Below, one piece after another: positions 44,626 to 53,693 of a DNA stretch of 64,000 nt. Position 1 is the stretch's first letter. Every line of letters begins with the position of its first letter. The stretch spans positions 868,001-932,000 of the forward strand of contig OY843752.1 of assembly GCA_963693105.1 (NCBI GenBank), given 5' to 3'. The stretch comes from Oxydemutator sp963693105 (GTDB lineage: Bacteria > Pseudomonadota > Gammaproteobacteria > Poriferisulfidales > Oxydemutatoraceae). The translations under genes were made by a program, and so were the position numbers. The notes under the pieces are model-generated. The model worked only from the letters and a program-made list of their open reading frames with translations. It ran no database searches and was not told the origin of the DNA.

Positions 44626-44658
44626 CGCCGCATTGCCATGCATGGTAATATTATCCCC

Positions 44659-46068
44659 ATGCCGGGATTGACGCTTTACGACAAATTGTGGCGTGACCAC
44701 CTCGTGCGCGAGGAATCCGGCGGCACCGGCCTGCTGTATATTGACCGCCATCTGGTGCATGAGGTGACGTCGCCGCAGGCCTTTGAGGGGCTGAAGCTCG
44801 CGGGCCGCGGCCTGTGGCGCGCTTCGTCCATCCTCGCGGTCGCCGACCACGCCGTGCCGACGCGAAACCGCGACCGTGGCATCGCCGACCCGGTTGCGCG
44901 CGTGCAGCTGGACGCGCTGGCGCGTAATTGCGAAACGCACGGGCTGACTTACTACGGGCTGGACGACGGACGCCAGGGCATTGTTCACGTCATCGGCCCT
45001 GAGCAGGGCGCGACGCTGCCGGGGATTACGGTGGTGTGCGGCGACTCGCATACCTCGACGCACGGCGCGTTTGCCGCGCTCGCCATGGGCATCGGCACCT
45101 CGGAAGTGGAGCACGTGTTCGCGACGCAGTGCCTGCTGACCAGGAAGTTGCGCAACATGCGGATTCACGTCAACGGCGCGTTGCCGCGCGGCGTCACCGC
45201 CAAGGACGTCGTGCTCGCGATCATCGGCAAAATCGGCGCCGCCGGCGGCGCCGGTTTCGCGGTCGAATATACGGGCGACGTCATTCGCGGCTTCTCGATG
45301 GAAAACCGCATGACCGTCTGCAACATGACCATCGAGGCCGGCGCGCGCGCCGGGCTGGTGGCGTACGACGAGGTCACGCGCGACTACCTGTGCGGGCGCC
45401 CCTGCGCGCCCGCCGGCGAGTGGTGGGAGCGCGCGCAGGAGGCGTGGCGGGATTTTCGCTCCGACGATGACGCGGTCTTCGACAAGGAGATTGTGATGGA
45501 TGCCGCCGGGGTCGAACCGCAGGTAACATGGGGAACTTCGCCTGATATGGTCGCGGCCGTCGGCGGGCGTGTTCCCAATCCCGACGACGAGGCCGATCCG
45601 GTCAAGGCCGAGGGTTGGCGCAAGGCGCTGTCGTATATGGATTTGCGCCCGGGCGTGGCGATACGCGATATCGTTCTCGACAAGGTTTTCATCGGCTCGT
45701 GCACCAACTCGCGCATCGAGGATTTGCGCGAAGCCGCGGCGGTTGTCAAAGGCCGGTGCGTCGCCGGCAACATCCGCCAGGCGCTGGTGGTGCCGGGCTC
45801 CGGGCCGGTCAAGCGGCAGGCCGAGCAGGAGGGGCTGCACCGCGTCTTCACCGAGGCCGGCTTTGAATGGCGCGAGCCGGGCTGCTCGATGTGCCTCGGC
45901 ATGAACGAGGACCGCCTGTTCGCAGGCGAGCGCTGCGCCTCGACGTCCAACCGCAACTTTGAAGGGCGCCAGGGGCAGGGCGGGCGCACCCATCTGGTCA
46001 GCCCGGCGATGGCGGCGGCGGCGGCGGTGTCGGGCCATTTTGTTGACGTGCGCGACTGGCGCGGTTGA
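44659..46068 (+). CDS. leuC: 3-isopropylmalate dehydratase large subunit
   Basis: 469 aa aconitase-family enzyme of leucine synthesis, partner of LeuD. The [4Fe-4S] cysteines are visible in SCTNSR and in CSMCLG, and the active-site GDSHTSTHGAF and SNRNFEGRQG are intact. I chose ATG 44659 (MPGLTLYDKLW); ATG 44638 is possible and would add seven residues. It lies directly after the glycosyltransferase array. leuD follows with an overlap or 5-base gap depending on its start. Confidence 0.96.
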   Translation: MPGLTLYDKLWRDHLVREESGGTGLLYIDRHLVHEVTSPQAFEGLKLAGRGLWRASSILAVADHAVPTRNRDRGIADPVARVQLDALARNCETHGLTYYGLDDGRQGIVHVIGPEQGATLPGITVVCGDSHTSTHGAFAALAMGIGTSEVEHVFATQCLLTRKLRNMRIHVNGALPRGVTAKDVVLAIIGKIGAAGGAGFAVEYTGDVIRGFSMENRMTVCNMTIEAGARAGLVAYDEVTRDYLCGRPCAPAGEWWERAQEAWRDFRSDDDAVFDKEIVMDAAGVEPQVTWGTSPDMVAAVGGRVPNPDDEADPVKAEGWRKALSYMDLRPGVAIRDIVLDKVFIGSCTNSRIEDLREAAAVVKGRCVAGNIRQALVVPGSGPVKRQAEQEGLHRVFTEAGFEWREPGCSMCLGMNEDRLFAGERCASTSNRNFEGRQGQGGRTHLVSPAMAAAAAVSGHFVDVRDWRG

Positions 46069-46073
46069 CGGCG

Positions 46074-46712
46074 ATGCGCGCGTTTCAGGTTCAGCGGGGT
46101 ATCGTCGCGCCGCTCGACCGCGCCAACGTGGACACCGATGCGATCATTCCGAAGCAGTACCTGAAGTCGGTCAAGCGCACGGGTTTCGGGCCGAATCTTT
46201 TCGACGACTGGCGTTATCTCGACCCGGGTGAGATTGGCGCCGACCATGCGAAGCGGCGCCCCAATCCCGATTTTGTACTGAACCGGTCGCGTTACCGCGA
46301 TGCCGGCATTCTTCTTGCGCGCGAGAATTTCGGTTGCGGCTCGTCGCGCGAGCACGCGGTGTGGGCGCTGATGGACGCCGGTTTTTTTGCCGTCGTCGCG
46401 CCGGGCTTCGCCGAGCTGTTTTTCGGCAACTCGTTCAAGAACGGACTGCTGCCGGTGGAACTGCCGGGCGATACGGTGGACGAACTGTTTGCGCGCACCG
46501 AAGCGCGCGAAGGCTATTGCCTGACGATAGACCTGCCGCGCCAGCGCGTCAGCGACGATGAATCGTCCTGGCCGTTCGAGGTGGATTCGTTTCGCAAGCA
46601 GTGCCTGCTGGAAGGGCTCGACGAGATTGGCCTGACCTTGCGCCATGCCGGCGACATCCGCGCCTTTGAGGAAAAGCGCAGGAAAACCGCGCCCTGGCTT
46701 TTCAACGACTGA
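46074..46712 (+). CDS. leuD: 3-isopropylmalate dehydratase small subunit
   Basis: 212 aa swivel domain of isopropylmalate isomerase, with NVDTDAIIPKQYLK, NFGCGSSREHAVWAL and the C-terminal RHAGDIRAFEEKR. The ATG at 46074 is used; a TTG at 46065 overlaps the leuC stop and would add three residues. Unusually, the next gene is not leuB but a glycosyltransferase paralogue. Confidence 0.95.
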   Translation: MRAFQVQRGIVAPLDRANVDTDAIIPKQYLKSVKRTGFGPNLFDDWRYLDPGEIGADHAKRRPNPDFVLNRSRYRDAGILLARENFGCGSSREHAVWALMDAGFFAVVAPGFAELFFGNSFKNGLLPVELPGDTVDELFARTEAREGYCLTIDLPRQRVSDDESSWPFEVDSFRKQCLLEGLDEIGLTLRHAGDIRAFEEKRRKTAPWLFND

Positions 46713-46732
46713 TCACTGTATAAAGAAGGGAA

Positions 46733-47743
46733 GTGGAAGCAGACGAACAGTATCCGATTACACTGGTGACGGCGTATTTTGACCTGGGGGACAAGCAGAT
46801 AAGATATGCTGGAGACTCCTATCCGGGCTGGATTAGAAACTTGCTGTCGTTTGTTCGGTGGCCGTTGGTGATTTTCTGCGATGAGCAGTCCGTGGACATG
46901 ATCAGGGAGGCGAGAGGAGACAAACCGGCAGTTTATCATGTCACCCGCCTGGAGGATTTTTACGTTTATAAGTATCGAAGTGTTTTCCGGGACCAATGCC
47001 AGAGGGATTACATGGCCTATGGTATTGCCCTGAGCACCGATGTCTCTATCGTCTGGAATGAGAAGACCAGATTTCTTCAGCGTGCCTCCGAAATGAATCC
47101 ATTCAGGTCGGAAAGGATATTCTGGTGCGATATAGCCGCCTTTCGGGCAACCCGGTCTGACAGTCAGATGTTCCGTCTCTCGGAGCGCATTGAATGGCCG
47201 AATCTGCGGGTATGCCGGGCGCTGCCCCGGGACAAGATAGCCGTTAGCCTTACGAATTACCTGCCACCCTCCGCCCTTCCCCCGTTGTCGAAGGATGGTT
47301 TGGCGCACAATGACGTTTGCCGGGATGTACATGTCAACGGCGCGTTTTTTGGAGGTTCGCCCGAGGTCGTAGCCCAGTGGTGCGACGCCTATTATGAATG
47401 TCTTGAACGCCGGGTCTGTGCGGGGTACGGTGTTACCCTGGATGAACATATTATGAGCGCGGCTTTTGTTTCCAGGCCGGAGCTTGTGCATGGGATTCCC
47501 GGCAACGCCGTTTCCTGGGGGAGAAACACCGCCGACCGCTGCTGGACTCATTACAGATGGTACTATCTGAACGGTGGCCAGTTTCCTTTTGGCTACCTGT
47601 GCAGGGAGATCCTGCTGCGCATGGGCAATGTGCGGTTTATGAAATGGATGATTCTGACCCTGCTGCAGGGCTCTTTCAAACTCAACTGGAAAGCGCTCCG
47701 GCTGTTTGGCGGCCAGGGCAAAAATGACAAGAGCCTCGGATGA
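46733..47743 (+). CDS. HtrL/YibB-like putative glycosyltransferase, copy 9, inside the leu operon
   Basis: 336 aa, the longest and most diverged member of the family seen here. It keeps YPITLVTAYFDLGDKQIRYAG, WPLVIFCDEQSVDMIREARGDKPAVYHV, FWCDIA (Ala for the usual Gly) and WYYLNGGQFPFGYL. It has an insertion in the second half (YLPPSALPPLSKDG) and a longer C-terminal tail. GTG start with a good Shine-Dalgarno (AAGAAGGGA). It begins 20 bases after leuD, and its stop overlaps the leuB start as ATGA, so leuB translation is probably coupled to it. Confidence 0.83.
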   Translation: MEADEQYPITLVTAYFDLGDKQIRYAGDSYPGWIRNLLSFVRWPLVIFCDEQSVDMIREARGDKPAVYHVTRLEDFYVYKYRSVFRDQCQRDYMAYGIALSTDVSIVWNEKTRFLQRASEMNPFRSERIFWCDIAAFRATRSDSQMFRLSERIEWPNLRVCRALPRDKIAVSLTNYLPPSALPPLSKDGLAHNDVCRDVHVNGAFFGGSPEVVAQWCDAYYECLERRVCAGYGVTLDEHIMSAAFVSRPELVHGIPGNAVSWGRNTADRCWTHYRWYYLNGGQFPFGYLCREILLRMGNVRFMKWMILTLLQGSFKLNWKALRLFGGQGKNDKSLG

Positions 47744-48822
47744 ACCGGTCCGACAAACACATTCTGTTGCTGCCCGGTGACGGCATCGGCCCGGAAGTCA
47801 TCGCCGAGGCCGTCAAGGTCATCGAGCATCTGCGCGCCGCCGGCGAGGCCGGTATCGAATACGAATACGGATACATCGGCGGCAGCGCGTACGACGAATG
47901 CGGCAGCCCGCTGCCCGACAAGACGCTGGAGGCGGCGCGGCGCAGCGACGCGGTGCTGATGGGCGCGGTCGGCGGGCCGCAATACGAAAAACTGGCGCGC
48001 GAACTGCGCCCGGAGCAAGGGTTGCTCGGCATCCGCCGCCAACTCGGCCTGTTTGCGAATCTGCGCCCGGCGCTGTCGTTCGGAGCGCTGGCCGCAAGCT
48101 CCGCTCTGAAGGAAGAGAAAGTCTCCGGCCTCGATCTGCTGATCGTGCGCGAACTGACCGGCGGCGTTTATTTCGGCGAGCCGCGCGGCATCCGCACCAC
48201 TACCGGCGGCCTGCGCGAAGGTTTCAACACGATGGTGTACCGCGAGGATGAAATCGAGCGCATCGCCAGAGTCGCGTTCGAGGCCGCGCAAAAACGCCGC
48301 GGCCGGCTGTGCTCGGTGGACAAGGCCAACGTGCTCGAAGTCTCGGAATTGTGGCGCGAGGTCGTCGGCGTCGTCGCGCGCGATTACCCCGGTGTCGAAT
48401 TGAGTCATCTCTATGTGGACAATGCCGCGATGCAGTTGGTGCGCGAGCCGAAGCAATTCGACGTGATGGTCACGTCCAACCTGTTCGGCGACATTTTGTC
48501 CGATCTGGCGGCGATGCTGACCGGCTCCATCGGCCTGCTGCCGTCGGCCTCGCTGAACGGGAGCGGCGGCGGATTGTATGAACCGGTGCACGGCTCGGCG
48601 CCCGACATCGCCGGCCAACAAACCGCCAACCCGCTCGCCGCGATTCTGTCGCTTGCGATGCTGCTGCGTTATTCGCTGAATCTGCCCGAACCCGCCGCGC
48701 GTCTTTCGCGTGCAGTGTCCGCGGCGCTTGCGCGCGTGCGCACCGCCGACATCGCAAACGGCGCGCCTGCGGTCTCGACGTCGCGGATGGGCGATGTTGT
48801 GGTGGAATGTTATGCTGAGTGA
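47740..48822 (+). CDS. leuB: 3-isopropylmalate dehydrogenase
   Basis: 360 aa NAD-dependent decarboxylating dehydrogenase of leucine synthesis. LLPGDGIGPEV at the N-terminus, the substrate-binding RELTGGVYFGEPRG, the metal-binding D-rich region around SNLFGDILSD, and the NAD-binding EPVHGSAPDIAG. Start ATG overlaps the glycosyltransferase stop. asd begins directly at the base after its stop codon. Confidence 0.97.
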   Translation: MNRSDKHILLLPGDGIGPEVIAEAVKVIEHLRAAGEAGIEYEYGYIGGSAYDECGSPLPDKTLEAARRSDAVLMGAVGGPQYEKLARELRPEQGLLGIRRQLGLFANLRPALSFGALAASSALKEEKVSGLDLLIVRELTGGVYFGEPRGIRTTTGGLREGFNTMVYREDEIERIARVAFEAAQKRRGRLCSVDKANVLEVSELWREVVGVVARDYPGVELSHLYVDNAAMQLVREPKQFDVMVTSNLFGDILSDLAAMLTGSIGLLPSASLNGSGGGLYEPVHGSAPDIAGQQTANPLAAILSLAMLLRYSLNLPEPAARLSRAVSAALARVRTADIANGAPAVSTSRMGDVVVECYAE

Positions 48823-49866
48823 ATGATAGACCGGAAAGTGAATGTGGCGATTGTCGGCGCCACCGGCGTGGTCGGGGAGGTCCTGCGCCGCCTGCTGGCG
48901 GAGAGGAATTTCCCAGTCGCCCGGCTGCATTTGCTGGCAAGCGGCCGCTCGGCGGGCAGGACGCTGGATTTCAAGGGCGCGGAAATCACCGTCGCCAATC
49001 TGGAGGATTTCGACTTCGCAGGCGTTGACATCGGATTTTTTTCCGCCGGCGCCGCGGTGTCGGAGCGCTACGCCCCGCGCGCCGCCGCCGCCGGCTGCAT
49101 CGTCGTTGACAACACCTCGCGCTTTCGCTGCGAGGACGACATTCCGCTGGTCGTGCCGGAGGTCAACCCCGGCGCGCTCGCGCACTGTGCCAATCGCGGC
49201 ATCGTCTCCAACCCGAATTGTTCGACCATCCAGATGGTGGTCGCGTTGAAACCGCTGCACGACCGTTTCCGCATCACCCGCATCAATGTCGCGACCTACC
49301 AGGCGGTGTCGGGAGCGGGCCGGCGGGCAATCGGGGAGATGCTTGAGCAAACGCGCGCACTGCTGGATGACCGGCCGATTGAGACCGGTGTTTATCCCCG
49401 GCAGATTGCGTTCAACGCATTGCCGCAGATTGACGTATTCCTCGACAACGGCTATACAAAAGAGGAAATGAAGATGGTTTGGGAAACCCGCAAGATATTC
49501 GGCGACGACGCCATCCGGGTCAACCCGACCACGGTGCGTGTGCCCGTGGTTTATGGTCATTCGGAGGCGCTGCACATCGAGTGCGAACGCGACGTGGACG
49601 TCGAAGAGGCGCGTGCGGCGCTGGCGGCTGCCGACGGCGTCACGCTGGTGGACGAGCGGCGCGACGGCGGTTACCCGACGGCGGCGACCGAGGCGGCCGG
49701 CCGCGACGACGTTTTCGTCGGGCGCATTCGCAAGGACATCTCGCATCCGCGCGGGCTCAACTTGTGGGTGGTCAGCGACAATTTGCGCAAGGGCGCGGCC
49801 ACCAACAGCGTGCAGATCGCGGAACTTCTGCTGCGCGAACCCGTTGCCTTTGGTCGTCGCGGGTGA
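48823..49866 (+). CDS. asd: Aspartate-semialdehyde dehydrogenase
   Basis: 347 aa. Reduces aspartyl phosphate to the semialdehyde, feeding lysine (with dapA and lysC in this window), threonine and methionine. NADP loop VGATGVVG (11-18), catalytic Cys C133 in SNPNCST, and the substrate-binding region with YQAVSGAG. ATG follows the leuB TGA without a gap. Order leuB-asd-fimV-truA as in Pseudomonas. Confidence 0.96.
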   Translation: MIDRKVNVAIVGATGVVGEVLRRLLAERNFPVARLHLLASGRSAGRTLDFKGAEITVANLEDFDFAGVDIGFFSAGAAVSERYAPRAAAAGCIVVDNTSRFRCEDDIPLVVPEVNPGALAHCANRGIVSNPNCSTIQMVVALKPLHDRFRITRINVATYQAVSGAGRRAIGEMLEQTRALLDDRPIETGVYPRQIAFNALPQIDVFLDNGYTKEEMKMVWETRKIFGDDAIRVNPTTVRVPVVYGHSEALHIECERDVDVEEARAALAAADGVTLVDERRDGGYPTAATEAAGRDDVFVGRIRKDISHPRGLNLWVVSDNLRKGAATNSVQIAELLLREPVAFGRRG

Positions 49867-51197
49867 AGTACCTCGCTTTTTTGCCGTTGCTCTTCTGTGC
49901 CGCGCTCCAGGCGCTGGAACTGGGCGAGCCGGTCGTCGAAAGCGTGCCCGGCGAGACGCTCGACGCAAGCATTCCGCTGCTTGAAATCAGCGCCGTCGAG
50001 CGCGGCTTGCTGCGCCTGATCCGCACGAACCGGGCCGCCTACGCCGAAACGGGGCTGGGTTATACGCCGCTGCACGATCGCATCGTCATGGAGCTGGTGC
50101 CGACTGCCGAACAGCCGCATGTCGCCGTCAGCAGCATCGGGCCGGTCAACGAGGCCGGGTTCGACCTGCTGGTCGGTATTGTGCATCCGAACGGCACGTT
50201 GCTGAAACCGGTGCGCATTGCGTTGAGCGCGCCGCCGCCGCCGCCCGAGCCGCAAGTCATCACGCCGCCCGAAGTACTGGCGCGCCTGCTTGCGCTGCTG
50301 GCCGAGGATTCTGGCCAGCCGCGCACCGACGTGTTTTCCGAACTCAAACGCCTGGTGGACGGGCATCGCTACCAGCCGGGTGAAAAACGGTTCGTGATGC
50401 GTTTTCTGCGAACCGATTTCGCCCCGGATTTCGTGGACGGCGTCGCGGCGCTGTTGAGCGGCGAGGCCGCGGTTGTTTTCAGCCGCCGGCTGGAAGAAGG
50501 GCGGCGCGCCTACGCTCTGTCCGAGGCGCTGTTCGGCGACGACCAGTACGCGGTGTTGGGCAGGCTGCTGGCGGCCGGCACGGTCAGCGCGATGCGCGAA
50601 GGTGAAAATGTGCCGCAGCGTCTCGTTTATATGAAGGAAAAAATCGCGGCGCTTGAAAACCGGATTGTTGAACTTGGCCACGCGTTCAGCCGCGGCAGGG
50701 ACGAAACCGGCCCGGCGCCGGCGCGCAATCACTGGTGGAATGTTTTTCACGGCGTACTGGCCGGGTACGGCTGGGACGACCGCCGCCTGCTGACGCGGCC
50801 GGTGTGGATGGGCTTTGCCGCCTTCTGGGGATTGCTGATGCTGATAATGATAAGGCGGCAGTGGCGGCGTCTGCGCACGGCTGCTTCGGTGGTGCGCTCC
50901 ATCGAGGCGGTGGCGAAGCAGCCGTTTGGGCCGCCGCCGTCGCCGCCGTCGCCGCCGCCGTCGGGCGGCGCTCTGCCCGGACAGAAAGAACTCGAACGCA
51001 TGCGCGCCGCCACCGGGAGCGGCGCGGAAGACGCCGGCGGCGGAGATAAAGAAATTGCCGGTAAACTGCATCTGGCCTGCGTTTATATCGAAATCGGCGA
51101 GTCGGAGAAAGCCGAGGTTCTTCTCGACGAGGTCATCCGCAGGGGAGACACGAGCCAGATTGAACGGGCGCGGCAGTTGAAGGGGAAACTCGGGTGA
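49863..51197 (+). CDS. fimV: FimV-like polar hub protein (short form)
   Basis: 444 aa, much shorter than the roughly 900 aa of Pseudomonas FimV. Order: signal peptide, FimV N-terminal domain (LELGEPVVESVPGETLDA), proline-rich linker, a helical middle, one membrane segment (MGFAAFWGLLMLIMI), a second proline/serine-rich stretch, and the conserved C-terminal FimV TPR motif (KLHLACVYIEIGESEKAEVLLDEVI). No LysM domain and no long acidic repeat region are visible. FimV organises the cell pole and type IV pili in other genera. GTG start coupled to asd and a GTGA overlap with truA. Position between asd and truA is diagnostic. Confidence 0.82.
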   Translation: MKYLAFLPLLFCAALQALELGEPVVESVPGETLDASIPLLEISAVERGLLRLIRTNRAAYAETGLGYTPLHDRIVMELVPTAEQPHVAVSSIGPVNEAGFDLLVGIVHPNGTLLKPVRIALSAPPPPPEPQVITPPEVLARLLALLAEDSGQPRTDVFSELKRLVDGHRYQPGEKRFVMRFLRTDFAPDFVDGVAALLSGEAAVVFSRRLEEGRRAYALSEALFGDDQYAVLGRLLAAGTVSAMREGENVPQRLVYMKEKIAALENRIVELGHAFSRGRDETGPAPARNHWWNVFHGVLAGYGWDDRRLLTRPVWMGFAAFWGLLMLIMIRRQWRRLRTAASVVRSIEAVAKQPFGPPPSPPSPPPSGGALPGQKELERMRAATGSGAEDAGGGDKEIAGKLHLACVYIEIGESEKAEVLLDEVIRRGDTSQIERARQLKGKLG

Positions 51198-51970
51198 AGT
51201 TTGCCGTATGCCTGGAGTACGACGGAACGGATTTTTTTGGATGGCAGAGCCAGTCGCATGCCCGCAGCGTTCAGGACTGCGTCGAGGCCGCTTTCTCGGA
51301 GGTTGCCGACTGCGGGGTTAAAGTCGTTTGCGCCGGGCGCACCGATGCCGGCGTTCACGCCACCGGCCAGGTCGTGCATTTTGAATCCGGCGCGCAGCGC
51401 ACCGCCGACGCCTGGCGGCGCGGCGCCAACAGCCATCTTCCGGGCGATGTGCGCGCGCACTGGGTGCGGCCGGTGGCCGGTGATTTCCACGCGCGCTTCA
51501 GCGCACTCAGGCGCCGTTACCGCTACGTGATTCTGAACGAGCCGACCTCGTCGGCGTTGCTGCGCCGCCTGACCGCCCGCGTGCGCCGCCCGCTTGAGGC
51601 CGGGGCGATGCACGAGGCGGCACAGGCGCTGGTCGGCGAGCACGACTTCAGCGGCTACCGCGGCGCCGGCTGCCGCTCGAAGACGCCGATGCGCCGCGTC
51701 GAAAGCGTGCGCGTTCACCGCGACGGGCGTTTTGTTTACGTCGATATCTGCGCCAACGCTTTTCTTCAGCACATGGTCAGGAACATCGTCGGCGTGCTGG
51801 TGGAAATCGGCTGCGGCGAACAACCGCGCGACTGGGCGCGCCGGGTGCTCGAGTGGCGCGACCGCACGCGCGGCGGCGTCACTGCCGAAGGCGGCGGCCT
51901 CTATCTGGTTGGGATAGAATACGATGCATGTTACGCCCTGCCCGGCGGCGCGGTGTGGCCGCGCTTTTGA
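51194..51970 (+). CDS. truA: tRNA pseudouridine(38-40) synthase
   Basis: 258 aa. Makes pseudouridine at positions 38-40 of the tRNA anticodon arm. The catalytic Asp is D51 in GRTDAGVHA, preceded by the family N-terminus LEYDGTDFFGWQ. HMVRNIVGVLVEIG near the C-terminus is also typical. GTG start overlaps fimV. lysC follows after 24 bases. Confidence 0.95.
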   Translation: MKFAVCLEYDGTDFFGWQSQSHARSVQDCVEAAFSEVADCGVKVVCAGRTDAGVHATGQVVHFESGAQRTADAWRRGANSHLPGDVRAHWVRPVAGDFHARFSALRRRYRYVILNEPTSSALLRRLTARVRRPLEAGAMHEAAQALVGEHDFSGYRGAGCRSKTPMRRVESVRVHRDGRFVYVDICANAFLQHMVRNIVGVLVEIGCGEQPRDWARRVLEWRDRTRGGVTAEGGGLYLVGIEYDACYALPGGAVWPRF

Positions 51971-51994
51971 GGCGCGGCACGGCACGGATACATC

Positions 51995-53227
51995 ATGGCT
52001 TTACTTGTTGAAAAATTCGGCGGCACGTCGGTCGGCTCGATTGAACGCATCCGCCGCGTGGCTTCGATTGTCGCGGCGGATTGTGAACGCGGCGACCGCG
52101 TCGTCGTCGTGCTTTCGGCGATGAGCGGCGAGACCGACCGCCTGCTGGAATTGGCCGGGCGGTTGAATTCGCGCTGCCGCGGGCGTGAACTCGACATGCT
52201 GCTGGCCACCGGCGAGCAGGTGAGCGCCGCCCTGCTTGCGATTGCGCTGGCGGGCGAGGGCGTCGCGGCGGTTTCCCTGACCGGCGCACAGGCGCGCATC
52301 CTGACCGACGGCACGCACAACCGGGCGCGCATCGTCGAAATCGAGGCCGGCGCGATCCGCCGGCGCCTCAATGACGGCAAGACGGTGATTGTCGCCGGCT
52401 TTCAGGGCGTGGACGGCGACGGCAACATCACCACGCTCGGACGCGGCGGTTCGGACACCAGCGCCGTCGCCATCGCCGCCGCGCTCGGCGCGCAGGAGTG
52501 CCGCATCTACAGCGACGTGGACGGCGTTTATACCACCGACCCGCGCGTCGAGAACAAGGCGCGGCGTCTCGACCGGATTACTTTCGAGGAAATACTCGAG
52601 ATGGCGAGTCTCGGTTCGAAGATTCTGCAGACACGCTCGGTGGAACTGGCGGGCAAGTATAATGTGCCGCTCAAGGTGCTTTCGACCTTCAGACCGGGGC
52701 CGGGCACGCTGATTACCTACGAGGGAAATAACGTGGAAAATCCGGGAATTGCCGGCATTGCTTTCAATCAGGACGAGGCCCAGCTGACGGTGCGCGGTGT
52801 GCCCGACAAACCGGGCGTGGCGGCCAGGATACTGGGGCCGGTCGCCGATGAAAACATCGAGGTGGACATGATTGTGCAAAACGTCGGTTCGCGCGACGGC
52901 ACCGCCGACTTCACGTTCACGGTTCATCGCCGGGACTACGAGCGTGCCTGCACCGTCCTGGAGAGGACGGTGGCCGAGCTCGGCGCCGGGCGCGTTCTCG
53001 GCGACGACTCCATCGTCAAAGTTTCGCTGGTGGGCGTCGGCATGCGTTCGCACTCGGGCGTGGCCTCGAAGATGTTTCGCGCGCTGGCCGACAAGGAAAT
53101 TGATATCCGGATGATCTCGACTTCCGAAATCAAGATTTCAGTGGTGCTCGAAGAAAAAAACATGGAAGCCGCGGTGCGCGCCCTGCACGACGCTTTTGAA
53201 CTGGAAAGCGACGGCGGTGCGCTGTGA
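51995..53227 (+). CDS. lysC: Aspartate kinase (lysine-sensitive type, two ACT domains)
   Basis: 410 aa. Phosphorylates aspartate, the first step of the aspartate family pathway. Kinase motif KFGGTS (7-12), LGRGGSDTSAVA and YSDVDGVYTTDPR, then two C-terminal ACT domains (DKPGVAARILGP, VGVGMRSHSGVASKMF, ISTSEIKISVV) for end-product inhibition. Single-function enzyme without a homoserine dehydrogenase part. It precedes csrA, as in Pseudomonas. Confidence 0.96.
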   Translation: MALLVEKFGGTSVGSIERIRRVASIVAADCERGDRVVVVLSAMSGETDRLLELAGRLNSRCRGRELDMLLATGEQVSAALLAIALAGEGVAAVSLTGAQARILTDGTHNRARIVEIEAGAIRRRLNDGKTVIVAGFQGVDGDGNITTLGRGGSDTSAVAIAAALGAQECRIYSDVDGVYTTDPRVENKARRLDRITFEEILEMASLGSKILQTRSVELAGKYNVPLKVLSTFRPGPGTLITYEGNNVENPGIAGIAFNQDEAQLTVRGVPDKPGVAARILGPVADENIEVDMIVQNVGSRDGTADFTFTVHRRDYERACTVLERTVAELGAGRVLGDDSIVKVSLVGVGMRSHSGVASKMFRALADKEIDIRMISTSEIKISVVLEEKNMEAAVRALHDAFELESDGGAL

Positions 53228-53234
53228 GCGTTGG

Positions 53235-53263
53235 TTTTCAAGGTGTTTTTTTCCCGATATAAT
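53235..53263 (+). promoter_or_regulatory. Sigma-70 promoter of csrA
   Basis: Consensus -10 TATAAT (53258-53263) with a -35 TTTTCA (53235-53240) at 17 bases. Located in the 63-base gap after lysC, about 20 bases before the csrA Shine-Dalgarno (AGAGAGG). Confidence 0.6.
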
Positions 53264-53290
53264 AGACGCTCCAGCAAAGAGAGGTTTCAA

Positions 53291-53527
53291 ATGTTGATTT
53301 TAACCAGAAGGGTGGGAGAGGCTCTGATGATCGGTGACGATGTAACGATTACCATCCTGGGGATACGCGGCGGCCAGATTCGTGTCGGCGTCAGCGCACC
53401 CAGGGAGACTCCGGTTCACCGCGAGGAAGTTTACGAAAAAATGCGGAGAGAAGGTGTTGCGCCCATTGCGCAAACTTCCGCCGGCGCGCCGTCCGAAGAC
53501 GCCGCCTCACAAGTCGAAAGAATCTGA
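53291..53527 (+). CDS. csrA: Carbon storage regulator CsrA/RsmA
   Basis: 78 aa dimeric RNA-binding regulator that blocks or stabilises target mRNAs at GGA motifs. The core MLILTRRVGEALMIGDD with conserved VTITILGIRGGQIRVGV..P and the RNA-binding HREEVYEKM segment is complete. Most CsrA proteins end near residue 61; this one has a 17-residue Ala/Ser-rich acidic tail. The ATG at 53291 is preferred over the upstream in-frame 53231. Confidence 0.95.
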   Translation: MLILTRRVGEALMIGDDVTITILGIRGGQIRVGVSAPRETPVHREEVYEKMRREGVAPIAQTSAGAPSEDAASQVERI

Positions 53528-53559
53528 CCCGCCCCGGCCCGGGGCACAGGGAAATGCTG

Positions 53560-53568
53560 TGCTACCAT
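53560..53568 (+). promoter_or_regulatory. Candidate extended -10 for tRNA-Ser
   Basis: TGCTACCAT, 7 bases before the tRNA. It follows a GC palindrome (53531-53545) at the end of the csrA region that has no T tract. Confidence 0.35.
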
Positions 53569-53575
53569 TGCCACC

Positions 53576-53668
53576 GGAGAGATGGCCGAGTGGTTGAAGG
53601 CGCTCCCCTGCTAAGGGAGTATGGGGTGATGAGCCTCATCGAGGGTTCGAATCCCTCTCTCTCCGCCA
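53576..53668 (+). tRNA. tRNA-Ser (anticodon GCT), CCA encoded
   Basis: Class II tRNA with a long variable arm. Acceptor GGAGAGA/TCTCTCC, D-arm with GAGTGGTTGAAGG, anticodon loop CTGCTAA giving GCT, T-arm GGTTCGAATCC. CCA at 53666-53668. lysC-csrA-tRNA-Ser is a known arrangement in Pseudomonas. Confidence 0.96.
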
Positions 53669-53693
53669 GTCCCTGAACCCGCGGGCGGTAACG

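Noticed and set aside
44626..44658. leu leader peptide or attenuator before leuC
   Set aside because: The gap after the array is only 33 bases, with no leucine-rich short ORF or terminator hairpin.
44620..46038. 472-aa antisense open frame opposite leuC
   Set aside because: Complementary shadow of leuC; no family features.
47593..49968. 791-aa antisense open frame opposite leuB and asd
   Set aside because: A shadow of two clear housekeeping genes, without a recognisable domain or a start signal.
53531..53545. GC palindrome after csrA considered as a terminator
   Set aside because: The perfect arms leave a one-base centre and no T tract follows, so it is not supported as an intrinsic terminator.
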